A DNA stretch of 64,000 nt from Lachnospiraceae bacterium. GTDB taxonomy: Bacteria > Bacillota > Clostridia > Lachnospirales > Lachnospiraceae. The notes beneath the pieces are model-generated. The model was not told the origin of the DNA. It worked only from the letters and a program-made list of their open reading frames with translations, and ran no database searches. Position 1 is the stretch's first letter. Every line of letters starts with the position of its first letter. The position numbers and the translations under genes were made by a program. The stretch covers positions 124,001 through 188,000 of the forward strand of contig JAKSRW010000001.1 of assembly GCA_024403355.1 (NCBI GenBank), read 5' to 3'. Positions 33,860-41,733 of this stretch are shown piece after piece.

Positions 33860-34381
33860 TCATGACTTCTCAGGCTCTGGATAGTCAACGCCAAAGGTAT
33901 CTACGCTAACCTTGCTCATTACCTGAGGAGTTGTGGGGCAGTCATTGAAGAATGAAACGGGGGTTTCTGCGATTCTGTCAACGGCCTCCATACCCTCTGT
34001 TACCTTACCGAAGGCTGCGTATGCGCCGTCAAGATGAGGGGCATCTGCATGCATGATGAAGAACTGTGAGCCTGCTGAATCGGGATGCTGGGCACGTGCC
34101 ATGGAGAGAACGCCGCGGCTGTGCTTTAAATCATTCTTGAAGCCGTTCTGTGCAAACTCGCCGGGAATATGATAGCCGGGTCCGCCTGTACCCTTGCCCT
34201 CGGGGCAGCCGCCCTGGATCATGAAGCCTGCGATTACGCGGTGGAAGATAAGGCCGTTATAGAAGCCTTTGTTAATAAGTGAAATAAAGTTATTTACTGA
34301 GTTGGGGGCAACCTCGGGATAAAGCTCTGCTTTAATGATGTCACCGTTTTCCATTTCGATGGTTACGATAGGATTCTGCAT
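33860..34381 (-). CDS. Cyclophilin-type peptidyl-prolyl isomerase
   Basis: A 173-residue cytoplasmic cyclophilin that isomerises Xaa-Pro bonds in protein folding. The family sequence FHRVIAGFMIQGGCPEGKGTG carries the catalytic Arg, and SAGSQFFIMHADAPHLDG is diagnostic. ATG 34381 (MQNPIVTIEM) has AGAGG 10 nt upstream; the frame is open to 34453 without a site. It heads a two-gene operon with the zinc-ribbon membrane protein. Confidence 0.95.
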   Translation of the reverse strand: MQNPIVTIEMENGDIIKAELYPEVAPNSVNNFISLINKGFYNGLIFHRVIAGFMIQGGCPEGKGTGGPGYHIPGEFAQNGFKNDLKHSRGVLSMARAQHPDSAGSQFFIMHADAPHLDGAYAAFGKVTEGMEAVDRIAETPVSFFNDCPTTPQVMSKVSVDTFGVDYPEPEKS

Positions 34382-34492
34382 TGTATTATAACCTCTGCTT
34401 TCTTGAATAAATTTGGACTGCCATTTAAGCAACCATATAGGGTTATGATACATTTTTTAATAGACTGATGTCAAGTAATAAAAATCTTGCTA

Positions 34493-34520
34493 TTGACAAT
34501 AAAATATATTAGAATATTAT
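34493..34520 (+). promoter_or_regulatory. Putative promoter of the charged-repeat gene
   Basis: TTGACA, 16-bp spacer, TATTAT, about 64 nt before the coding start. Confidence 0.65.
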
Positions 34521-34583
34521 TTGTTATGGTCTGCGCTCTTATAATTGTGCAGATAGTGTTGTAAATATAAGGAGTAAATTCCT

Positions 34584-36218
34584 ATGGGATTTAGTTTTTG
34601 GGATCAGAAGAAGGAACAGGAAGCCAAGGAAATTCAGAGCTTTTTTGCTCCTGAACAGGCAGATAAAGATATCGCGCAGGAAGAAACCGTGCAGGAGGCG
34701 ACCGTTGAGGAGTCGAATCCCGTGGCAGATATGTTTGCTAAGGCGATTGCGGACTTAAATGAAGGCTTGAATGATACGCGCAGAATTTCTGACGATGAGG
34801 CCGAAAAGCGTGAAGCGAAGCGTAAGGAAGGGGAAAGAATAGAAGCCGAAAAGCGTGAAGCAAAGCGTAAGGAAGAGGAAAGAATAGAGGCCGAAAAGCG
34901 CGAAGCAAAGCGTAAGGAAGAGGAAAGAATAGAAGCCGAAAAGCGTGAAGCGAAGCGTAAGGAAGAGGAAAGAATAGAGGCCGAGAAGCGTAAGGAAGAG
35001 GAAAGAATAGAGGCCGAAAAGCGCGAGGCGAAGCGTAAGGAAGAGGAAAGAATAGAGGCCGAGAAGCGTGAAGCGAAGCGTAAGGAAGAGGAAAGAATAG
35101 AGGCCGAAAAGCGTGAAGCGAAGCGTAAGGAAGAGGAAAGAATAGAGGCCGAGAAGCGTGAAGCAAAGCGTAAGGAAGAGGAAAGAATAGAGGCTGAAAA
35201 GCGTGAAGCGAAGCGTAAGGAAGAGGAAAGAATAGAGGCCGAGAAGCGTGAAGCAAAGCGTAAGGAAGAGGAAAGAATAGAGGCCAAAAAGCGCGAAGCA
35301 GAGCAAAAGGAAGAAAAGAAAGAGAATACGGATGCGGCACCTGCTGCAGTTCTTAATCAGAATTCTGCCGGCGGAAATAAAAAGAATAAGAAAAATAAGA
35401 AGAATAAAAACAAGAATACATATTCGGAATCAAAAGCTGACGAATCAAAAACGATCGGAATAAGTGCGGCAGAAACAGCGGCAGCTGATAATAATGCTGC
35501 AGAGACCGGGACAGTCAACAGCGCAGACACAGCCGGCAGAACAGACAAGTCAGACAATAAGCCGGAAAATCAGACTGAAAACAAGTCAGATAATCAGAAC
35601 GAAAATAAGTCAGATAATCAGTCTGATAAGAAAGCAAGCGATAATTCTGCAGCAGAAAATGCCGCAAAGAGTATCGGGGATAACAAAAACAGCGCTAAAA
35701 AATCTAAAAAAGATAAGAAGAATAAAAATGCTTCAGAAGCAGAGGCAGAAGAAAGCAAATCTACAGAAACAAATATTTCTGAAAAGAGTGCTTCCAAAGC
35801 AGATGCTTCGGATTCGAAGAATGCTGATGATAAGCTTCTTAAGACCGAGGAACGGACAGGTACCGTTAAAAAGCTCGCTCCTGTATTGAAGGGTCTTGTT
35901 ATTATCGGGGCGGGAATTGCCATGCTGGCTGCTGCAGTTATTGCATTGCTGGCTGTATTCGCGGCATTTATGATGATTATGGCAGGTGCAGGTTCTGTCA
36001 GCAGTGCATTTAGCACATTCGGAAGCTCGGCTCTTGCAGGGCTCAGTGTACTTGGCTATGCGTTTATTATGTTTGCCATTGCAGTGCTGCTCGTGCTTGC
36101 GGCTTTTGCTGTTGCAAAGTTCTTCATACCCTTTATTGTGAAGCTGGTAAAAAGGGGTTTTTATAAAATCAGATACAAGGAATATTATCTTCCTAAGTCA
36201 GAAAGTAGCGAAGCATAG
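34584..36218 (+). CDS. Charged-repeat (single-alpha-helix-like) protein with C-terminal membrane helices
   Basis: A 544-residue protein. The N-terminal soluble part (MGFSFWDQKKEQEAKEI) is followed by twelve tandem units of EAEKREAKRKEEERI (about residues 72-247) with the alternating E/K/R pattern of a stable single alpha helix. A Lys/Asn/Ser-rich disordered region (about 250-425) and two long hydrophobic helices (about 433-465 and 480-512) with a basic tail complete it. It could act as a rigid spacer between a cytoplasmic module and the membrane; that is inference. AAGGAG lies 9 nt before ATG. No family was recognised. Confidence 0.8.
   Translation: MGFSFWDQKKEQEAKEIQSFFAPEQADKDIAQEETVQEATVEESNPVADMFAKAIADLNEGLNDTRRISDDEAEKREAKRKEGERIEAEKREAKRKEEERIEAEKREAKRKEEERIEAEKREAKRKEEERIEAEKRKEEERIEAEKREAKRKEEERIEAEKREAKRKEEERIEAEKREAKRKEEERIEAEKREAKRKEEERIEAEKREAKRKEEERIEAEKREAKRKEEERIEAKKREAEQKEEKKENTDAAPAAVLNQNSAGGNKKNKKNKKNKNKNTYSESKADESKTIGISAAETAAADNNAAETGTVNSADTAGRTDKSDNKPENQTENKSDNQNENKSDNQSDKKASDNSAAENAAKSIGDNKNSAKKSKKDKKNKNASEAEAEESKSTETNISEKSASKADASDSKNADDKLLKTEERTGTVKKLAPVLKGLVIIGAGIAMLAAAVIALLAVFAAFMMIMAGAGSVSSAFSTFGSSALAGLSVLGYAFIMFAIAVLLVLAAFAVAKFFIPFIVKLVKRGFYKIRYKEYYLPKSESSEA
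34797..35324 (+). repeat. Twelve 45-bp tandem repeats encoding a charged helix
   Basis: Consensus unit encodes EAEKREAKRKEEERI. Unit 1 has G for E at position 12. Unit 5 (34977-35009) is 33 bp, lacking four codons (REAK). Unit 12 is degenerate. Near-identity of neighbouring units indicates recent expansion. All antisense frames stay open across it only because of the codon pattern. Confidence 0.97.
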
Positions 36219-36261
36219 TAGCGGTACGGCCGAAAAGGCTCAATTTTACGGTACTGCTATT
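36217..36261 (+). other. Intergenic hairpin between charged-repeat gene and DUF4097-like gene
   Basis: 11-bp stem AGTAGCGGTAC/GTACTGCTATT (two G-U pairs) beginning in the stop codon, without a T-tract. It is followed closely by the GGAGG site of the next gene. It could be an mRNA-processing or stability element. Confidence 0.4.
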
Positions 36262-36280
36262 AAGGTATGGAGGTTAGTAT

Positions 36281-36853
36281 ATGAAATTAGTAAAAAAACT
36301 GTTTTTGGCAGCAGTTATATTATTTGCGCTCGGAGAAATCCTGATTGCCGTCTCGATGTTTACCCAGTCGGATGAAAGAGACAGGCTAAATGCAAACTAT
36401 ACTTCTACAATGGTTAATGTAGATGAGAAGATAACAAATTTGATAATTGAAGCTACAGGTGCCGACGTTGATATTGATTACGGCGACAGTCTGATGGTTT
36501 CATTAAATGATGTGTACAGGGACGGCTTAGAATGTACCATAGAAAACGGTAGTCTGAAGATCGTTCAGAAGGATCCTGCGGTAATCAACCTTTTAGGCTG
36601 GGAAATCCCCGGCAGTGTAGTCGGCGTCAGCTCGGAGCACAGCAGCCGTATCACAGTAATCCTTCCGCCTGACCTTGTACTCGACAATACAACGGTAAAT
36701 GTCGGCAGCGGCGATGTAACAATCGATAATCTTAACAGCCGCCGCGTTGTTACCCAGGTTGGTATGGGTAATCTTACGGTACAGAATGTGAAGTCACTTG
36801 AAAAATACGCATATCAGGTGGCAGTTGGTGTAAAGGACGTAAGATGGGAATAA
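36281..36853 (+). CDS. DUF4097-like beta-repeat protein with N-terminal membrane anchor
   Basis: A 190-residue protein. It has one N-terminal hydrophobic helix (about 7-27), then beta-rich repeats of the DUF4097 type (ILPPDLVLDNTTVNVGSGDVTIDN, with alternating hydrophobic and N-V-x-S-G-D-V patterns). It is shorter than most DUF4097 proteins. It is likely anchored with the repeats outside. Its stop codon abuts, with no gap, the stop codon of the convergent aminopeptidase gene. Function is unknown. Confidence 0.78.
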   Translation: MKLVKKLFLAAVILFALGEILIAVSMFTQSDERDRLNANYTSTMVNVDEKITNLIIEATGADVDIDYGDSLMVSLNDVYRDGLECTIENGSLKIVQKDPAVINLLGWEIPGSVVGVSSEHSSRITVILPPDLVLDNTTVNVGSGDVTIDNLNSRRVVTQVGMGNLTVQNVKSLEKYAYQVAVGVKDVRWE

Positions 36854-38647
36854 TCAGACCGCTTCACAGGCTTTTTTGAGCCAGTCAAGGGTCTCTCCCT
36901 CAAAATAAGGTGAAAGCAAATCATAAACACGCTGGTGGTAAGCATTCAGCGTGTTTTTTTCGTCCTGGTTAAGCATATCAATAATAATTCCGGCCTTATC
37001 GATAGGACAGAGTGTAAGAACCTCAAAGCGATAAAATTTACCGTATTCGGTGCATTTATCATCGACTACCAGCAGGTCATTTTCCGTGCGGATACCATGG
37101 CTGCCGGTAATGTAGAGACCGGGTTCATCGGTAATGAGCATACCGGGTTCGAAGGGAATTGTATTGCTTTTACGGATACCGATACGCCAGTGCATATTGT
37201 GAGGACCCTCATGCACGTTGAGGAAGCATCCGAGACCATGGCCTGTTCCGTGGTTAAAGTCAAGCCCCATTTCCCAAAGAGCACGGCGGGCAAGCACATC
37301 AAGGTTTGCACCGGAAATTCCTGCGGGAAAATGTACGGCGGATAAGGCGAGATTGCCCTTAAGGACCGCTGTGTAATGAAGCTTCATTTCTTCTGTAAGA
37401 GGACCCATGGCAATGGTTCTGGTAATATCTGTGGTTCCGCCCGGATACTGTGCACCTGAATCTATTAAAAGGAAGCCCTTGCTTTCAACCGCTATGTCGG
37501 ACTCTTTGGTGGGCTCGTAGTGAACTATGGCTCCGTGAGCGGCATAGCCTGAAATAGTATCGAAGCTTATATCTACAAAATCGGGGCTTTCCTTTCTGAA
37601 TTCAAGAAGCTTATCGGAAATACTAAGCTCGGTCATGGGAATTTTGCCGTTATTTTTATCAAGCCATGCAAGAAATTTAACCATGGCTACGCCGTCGGTA
37701 ATATTTACCTTACGGATATTTTCGATTTCAATCAGGTTTTTGACAGCCTTCATGGCAGTTGTGGGATTTGGCTTATTGACAACCTGTGCCATGGTGGTAA
37801 TGGTCTTGTAGAGGGAGTAATTAACGGTTCCCTCATTCAGCAGTACATATCCGTGGAAGCAGTAGCTATAGATATCATTATAAGGCATAACTGAAATATT
37901 CAGGGAGTCAAGGTAAGTCCTGACCTCGGCATTTACGGCACTTTCATTTACAAAAAGAGTGCAGCTTCCTTCTTCGACTATCAGATAAGAAAGAAATACA
38001 GGGTTGCAGGCCACATCGCTTCCGCGAAGATTTAACAGCCAGGCAATATCATCAAGTGAGCTGAGTACATGGCTGCTGCAGTTATTTTCCTTCATAATGC
38101 TGCGAACCGAAGTCAGCTTGTCGGCAGCGCTTCTTCCTGCATATTTTTCATCAAGTATATAGATGGGGTTAGCGGAGAGTGCGGGACGGTCTGACCAGAT
38201 TCGGTCAACCAGGTCCTGCTTATACTTTATCGAGAAGGGATTGGGAGTTTCGGTAAGCTCTCTTTCAAGCCTGCGTCCCCAGGCAATATCAATAACGCGG
38301 CCGTCAAAGCCAATATTCATTCTGCTGCGTGACAAAAGAAGCATTTCCTTAAGGTATTCCTCTATAGTGGGTACACCCTCGTTTCCGGAGCGCCAGAGCT
38401 CGATTCTGCTGCCCTCGAGCTGGCTTGCGGCCTGCAGAAAATATCTGCCGTCTGTCCAGAGGCCGGCTTCTGTTTGTGAAATAACAAGGCTGCCGTTAGA
38501 ACCTGTAAAACCGCTGATAAATTCGCGGCACTTGAAGTAGTCGCCCACATATTCGGACTGATGAAAGTCTGAGGTGGGAATTATATAATAATCTATATTT
38601 TCCTTAAGCATTTCCTGACGCAATGCCTTTATTCTTTCTGAAATCAT
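36854..38647 (-). CDS. Xaa-Pro aminopeptidase (M24B, three-domain)
   Basis: A 597-residue cytoplasmic aminopeptidase P-type enzyme with two N-terminal creatinase-like domains and a C-terminal pita-bread M24 domain. The two-metal ligands are visible as D in LIDSGAQY, D in GTTDITRT, H in HGTGHGLG, E in ITDEPGLY and E in GIRTENDLLV. It removes N-terminal residues before proline. ATG 38647 follows the GAAAGG-TAT-GGT module at 7 nt; the frame is open upstream to 38695. It has its own structured leader and promoter. Confidence 0.95.
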   Translation of the reverse strand: MISERIKALRQEMLKENIDYYIIPTSDFHQSEYVGDYFKCREFISGFTGSNGSLVISQTEAGLWTDGRYFLQAASQLEGSRIELWRSGNEGVPTIEEYLKEMLLLSRSRMNIGFDGRVIDIAWGRRLERELTETPNPFSIKYKQDLVDRIWSDRPALSANPIYILDEKYAGRSAADKLTSVRSIMKENNCSSHVLSSLDDIAWLLNLRGSDVACNPVFLSYLIVEEGSCTLFVNESAVNAEVRTYLDSLNISVMPYNDIYSYCFHGYVLLNEGTVNYSLYKTITTMAQVVNKPNPTTAMKAVKNLIEIENIRKVNITDGVAMVKFLAWLDKNNGKIPMTELSISDKLLEFRKESPDFVDISFDTISGYAAHGAIVHYEPTKESDIAVESKGFLLIDSGAQYPGGTTDITRTIAMGPLTEEMKLHYTAVLKGNLALSAVHFPAGISGANLDVLARRALWEMGLDFNHGTGHGLGCFLNVHEGPHNMHWRIGIRKSNTIPFEPGMLITDEPGLYITGSHGIRTENDLLVVDDKCTEYGKFYRFEVLTLCPIDKAGIIIDMLNQDEKNTLNAYHQRVYDLLSPYFEGETLDWLKKACEAV

Positions 38648-38749
38648 CTTAATAACCATACCTTTCCATATCTGCCGCAAATTTGAAGTCTGCACCCCAC
38701 AAATGCTTCACCTACCGCCTGAAGACAGTAAGGGTTCTTTTATTATATA
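38648..38749 (-). promoter_or_regulatory. Composite leader of the aminopeptidase gene (families A and B)
   Basis: On the minus strand it starts TATAATAAAAGAACCC, then CTGTCTTCAGGCGGTAGGTGAAGC, closely related to the 14-kb leader (CTGCCTTTAGGCGGTGGGTGAAGC). It ends as family B: TTTGCG (38681-38676), 9 nt, GAAAGG (38666-38661), TAT, GGT, 7 nt, ATG. It therefore links the two leader families. The rest of this 322-bp gap holds promoters for both strands. Confidence 0.55.
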
Positions 38750-38777
38750 AGTATATATGATTTAATATTTTTTTCAA
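38750..38777 (-). promoter_or_regulatory. Putative promoter of the aminopeptidase gene
   Basis: Minus-strand TTGAAA, 16-bp spacer, TATACT, placing transcription start at the 5' end of the composite leader. Confidence 0.6.
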
Positions 38778-38878
38778 TAGCGACATATGTAGCCGGATTT
38801 ATGCCCTTTAAATAATTCGTGAAAAGGATTTTTGTGCAAATTTACTGATTTTCGAAAAATTTTTTTACATTTTTATAC

Positions 38879-38905
38879 TTGCTTAAAATCTGACAGAAGT
38901 ATAAT
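38879..38905 (+). promoter_or_regulatory. Possible promoter of the HD-GYP/antiporter operon
   Basis: A consensus -10 TATAAT (38900-38905) with TTGCTT 15 bp upstream (short spacing). It lies 65 nt before the HD-GYP start. Confidence 0.45.
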
Positions 38906-38969
38906 ATGTTATGAGGGGTAAAAGTGAAGATGTATTGTATGTGTTTTATTAATGGGAAGGCTTGGTTAT

Positions 38970-40073
38970 ATGGCAGAAGCAAAACTTGTACCACTTAGAA
39001 AAATTAAAATCGGCTCCAGAGTTGACTGTGATATTTTCGCGCAAAACGGAACGCTGGTTTTTAAAAAGAATAATATACTTACGGAGCCTATTGTTAACCG
39101 ACTGGAACAGATGGGGGTTGTTCTTGTCATGGTTGAACTTGGAGCCGTAGAGCTCGAAGGCGAAATCGAAAATAAGAATGTAGATAATATTTCGGATTAT
39201 AAAGAGGATTTCTCACTTAAGGCGGATTTTGAACAGGGTAGGGAAGCGATTCTTTCAAAGGATATCGATGCCGTGCATGAGGTTGCAACCTCGATGACCA
39301 ATACCCTTGTCGATTCGGCCAATATTAAGAAGGAAATCGATGCGCTTAAGTTCGGAACAGAGGGTGTTGTCACACATACTCTGAATGTTGCCGTGCTTGC
39401 GGGTGCGATAGGTATTGAGAACGGTTTCCCTAAAAAGGATATTGAACTTCTTGTTGTCGGCGGAATGCTTCATGATATGGGTAAGCTTTATATTGCCCCT
39501 GAGATTCTTAACAAGCAGGGAAGGCTGACAGATGAGGAATTTGCGATAATGAAGAGCCACACAACCGAGGGCTATCATCGTCTGCTCGAAAATAAAGGAC
39601 TTGATCCGAAAATTCCCGAGATTGCTTATCAGCATCACGAGAATAATGACGGCACGGGTTATCCCAGAGGTCTCAGCGGCGACAAGATTTTATTTGAATC
39701 GAGAATAATCCATGTGGTGGATGTTTACGAGGCTATGACAGCAAGACGCTGCTATAAGGATCCCATGCTTCCGGGTGATGTTATGGAGTTCGTTATGGGA
39801 CGCTATGCCACCATGTTTGACCCGGGTGCAATGGATTTATTCCTTAAAACCATTCCGGCCTATAAGCGCGGAGATTTAGTAAAGCTTTCTGACGGAAGCA
39901 GATGCAGGGTGCTTGAGAGCAACAAGCTTAACAGCCTGCGGCCTATTGTTATTAACCTTGATACAGGCAAAATATATGATCTGTACAGGGAAAAAGAATA
40001 TTTTTCGCTGACCATTACAGAAATGCTTTTTGACGGAAAAGAGCAGATAAAGCATGACGCAGGTCAGTTCTGA
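38970..40073 (+). CDS. HD-GYP domain protein (c-di-GMP phosphodiesterase type)
   Basis: A 367-residue protein. The N-terminal region (about 1-100) has the short beta-rich HD-GYP-associated domain (LRKIKIGSRVDCDIF, KKNNILTEPIV). The HD-GYP domain follows with HD at 168-169 (MLHDMGKLYI) and HHENNDGTGYP ending in GYP at 230-232. Both metal and GYP motifs are intact, so c-di-GMP hydrolysis is likely. There is no receiver or membrane domain. ATG 38970 has GGGAAGG 9 nt upstream. Only 15 bp separate it from the antiporter cluster, so it probably leads that operon. Confidence 0.9.
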   Translation: MAEAKLVPLRKIKIGSRVDCDIFAQNGTLVFKKNNILTEPIVNRLEQMGVVLVMVELGAVELEGEIENKNVDNISDYKEDFSLKADFEQGREAILSKDIDAVHEVATSMTNTLVDSANIKKEIDALKFGTEGVVTHTLNVAVLAGAIGIENGFPKKDIELLVVGGMLHDMGKLYIAPEILNKQGRLTDEEFAIMKSHTTEGYHRLLENKGLDPKIPEIAYQHHENNDGTGYPRGLSGDKILFESRIIHVVDVYEAMTARRCYKDPMLPGDVMEFVMGRYATMFDPGAMDLFLKTIPAYKRGDLVKLSDGSRCRVLESNKLNSLRPIVINLDTGKIYDLYREKEYFSLTITEMLFDGKEQIKHDAGQF

Positions 40074-40088
40074 GAAAGGCGTGTAACT

Positions 40089-40355
40089 ATGGATATCATT
40101 GAAATGATACTGTTTTTGCTGCTTATCGTTTGTGCGATAACGGCAAGCTTGACGAAAAGCACACTTTCCGCAATTGTTATTTTTGGCGCATACAGCCTGA
40201 TAATGAGTATCATCTGGGTACTTATGGAATCCCCGGACCTTGCCATTACCGAGGCGGCGGTAGGCGCCGGCGTTACATCGATTCTGTTCTATGCTACATT
40301 AAAGAAGCTGGACCAGATAGATATGTCCGGAGAAACCGGAAACGGTAAGGCATAA
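40089..40355 (+). CDS. MbhD/DUF4040-like antiporter subunit
   Basis: An 88-residue protein with three hydrophobic segments and the conserved ESPDLAITEAAVGAGVTSILF, typical of MbhD and of the C-terminal part of MrpA. It is a small subunit of Mrp/Mbh-type cation-proton antiporters, embedded in the membrane. It is the first antiporter gene of the cluster, where MnhE/F/G (MbhA/B/C) would normally come first. It is spaced 15 bp from the HD-GYP gene and 26 bp from the next. Confidence 0.85.
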   Translation: MDIIEMILFLLLIVCAITASLTKSTLSAIVIFGAYSLIMSIIWVLMESPDLAITEAAVGAGVTSILFYATLKKLDQIDMSGETGNGKA

Positions 40356-40381
40356 AATCAGACAATTGTCAGGTGAGTGAA

Positions 40382-41362
40382 ATGAAGAAAACAAACGGAA
40401 AAAAGCTTAATAAGCGAAATGTAAAAGAAAATATCAGTTCGAAAAACGGTCTTTCGAAAAGATTTGAAAGTACCTACAGAGTGCTTTCTGCAATAATGAT
40501 AGTTCTGCTTTTGGGAATGCTGGTTGTAATGATTCTGGGAATGCCTCCTATAGGATATGCGCAGAATCCGGACAATAACGAAGTCGCAGCCAGATACATT
40601 GAGAGCGGATTAAAGGAAACGGGCGCGGTCAATATAGTATCAGGAATGATTCTGGATTACCGTGCTTTTGATACGTTTGGCGAGTCCTGCGTTCTTTTTG
40701 TAGCGACTATCTGCGTTACTATCATGCTTCGTATGGATGGCGGTGCGAATTCATCGAAGGCCGGGGAGGATGAAAATCCCGAGGCAGTCACCGCATTGAA
40801 AAAGAAAGAAGACGAAGACACGGACTATGAGGATGGTATAACAGCCATCAAAACACGTACCGGCCGAGGTGTTTCAAGAAGCAGAAGAGTAGAGCATTTA
40901 AAGAGTCATACATTTGAGAATGTCGACAGCAGCTTCTTTGAGCCTGAGCATGATACAATTCTTCAGAAATGTGCGAAGTTTATTATACCGATTATTCTTG
41001 TGTTCGGTGTTTATATCGTATTGAACGGACATCTTTCGCCCGGCGGCGGTTTTTCGGGCGGTGCGGTAATCGGTGCCGGCTTCATACTTTATCTGTCAGC
41101 CTTTGGCTTTGAGGATACCGAGCGTTTCATGAATGCAAAGGTAATTAAGTGGGTTACCTTTGGTGCGCTGCTTGTATACTGTCTGGCAAAGAGCTATTCA
41201 TTCTTCACCGGTGCAAATCACCTTGAGTCGGGTATTCCGCTCGGAACACCCGGAGCGATTCTCAGCTCGGGACTTATTTTAATACTTAATATCTGCGTTG
41301 GAATGGTTGTTGCATGTACAATGTACAGCTTCTATGCGCTTGTAAGAAGAGGAAGAATATAA
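40382..41362 (+). CDS. MnhB/MbhE-MbhF fusion-type antiporter subunit
   Basis: A 326-residue protein. The N-terminal part is MbhE-like (one membrane helix, then TGAVNIVSGMILDYRAFDTFGE and a second helix). An extended charged cytoplasmic insert (about 120-195, KKKEDEDTDYEDG) follows, then the MnhB domain with NGHLSPGGGFSGGAVIGAG and four membrane helices. MnhB lines the ion path in Mrp complexes. The long charged insert is unusual. ATG 40382 is chosen with AGGTGA upstream. The stop overlaps the next ATG (TAATG). Confidence 0.88.
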   Translation: MKKTNGKKLNKRNVKENISSKNGLSKRFESTYRVLSAIMIVLLLGMLVVMILGMPPIGYAQNPDNNEVAARYIESGLKETGAVNIVSGMILDYRAFDTFGESCVLFVATICVTIMLRMDGGANSSKAGEDENPEAVTALKKKEDEDTDYEDGITAIKTRTGRGVSRSRRVEHLKSHTFENVDSSFFEPEHDTILQKCAKFIIPIILVFGVYIVLNGHLSPGGGFSGGAVIGAGFILYLSAFGFEDTERFMNAKVIKWVTFGALLVYCLAKSYSFFTGANHLESGIPLGTPGAILSSGLILILNICVGMVVACTMYSFYALVRRGRI

Positions 41363-41730
41363 TGCTTGAATTAATACATGACAACATAAATGACCTTGTA
41401 TCGGTTCTTTTGTTCGTTATCGGCTTTGCGGATCTTCTGTTTCAAAAGAACATGATTAAGAAAATAATCGGTCTGAATATTATGGATACGGCTGTTTATC
41501 TGCTGCTGGCTTCTCAGGGCTATATTGCGGGAAGGACCGCGCCTATTGTTGTGGACGGAATTACTTCCACGGAGGCTTATATCAACCCCATTCCCAGTGG
41601 TCTGGTTCTTACCGGAATCGTTGTTTCTGTCAGCGTAACGGCACTTATGCTTTCCATGACAATCAGAATGTACAAAAAATATCATTCACTTGACTTAGAC
41701 TATTGTCTGCTCAAGAGCAGGGAGGAATAA
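41362..41730 (+). CDS. NuoK/MnhC-like antiporter subunit
   Basis: A 122-residue protein with three membrane helices and the NuoK/MnhC pattern (NMIKKIIGLNIMDTAVYLLLA; PIPSGLVLTGIVVSVSVTALMLSM, split across helices 2 and 3). It belongs to the proton-transfer chain of Mrp and complex I. It starts by TAATG overlap with the MnhB gene. Confidence 0.9.
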   Translation: MLELIHDNINDLVSVLLFVIGFADLLFQKNMIKKIIGLNIMDTAVYLLLASQGYIAGRTAPIVVDGITSTEAYINPIPSGLVLTGIVVSVSVTALMLSMTIRMYKKYHSLDLDYCLLKSREE

Positions 41731-41733
41731 GCA

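Noticed and set aside
34634-35340. Long open frames on the minus strand across the 45-bp repeats
   Set aside because: They arise from the codon pattern of the sense repeats; no ribosome-binding site or plausible protein supports them.
38690-38750. c-di-GMP (GEMM) riboswitch because of GGCGGTAGGT...GGGGT on the minus strand
   Set aside because: Only a short resemblance; the other conserved GEMM core segments are missing.
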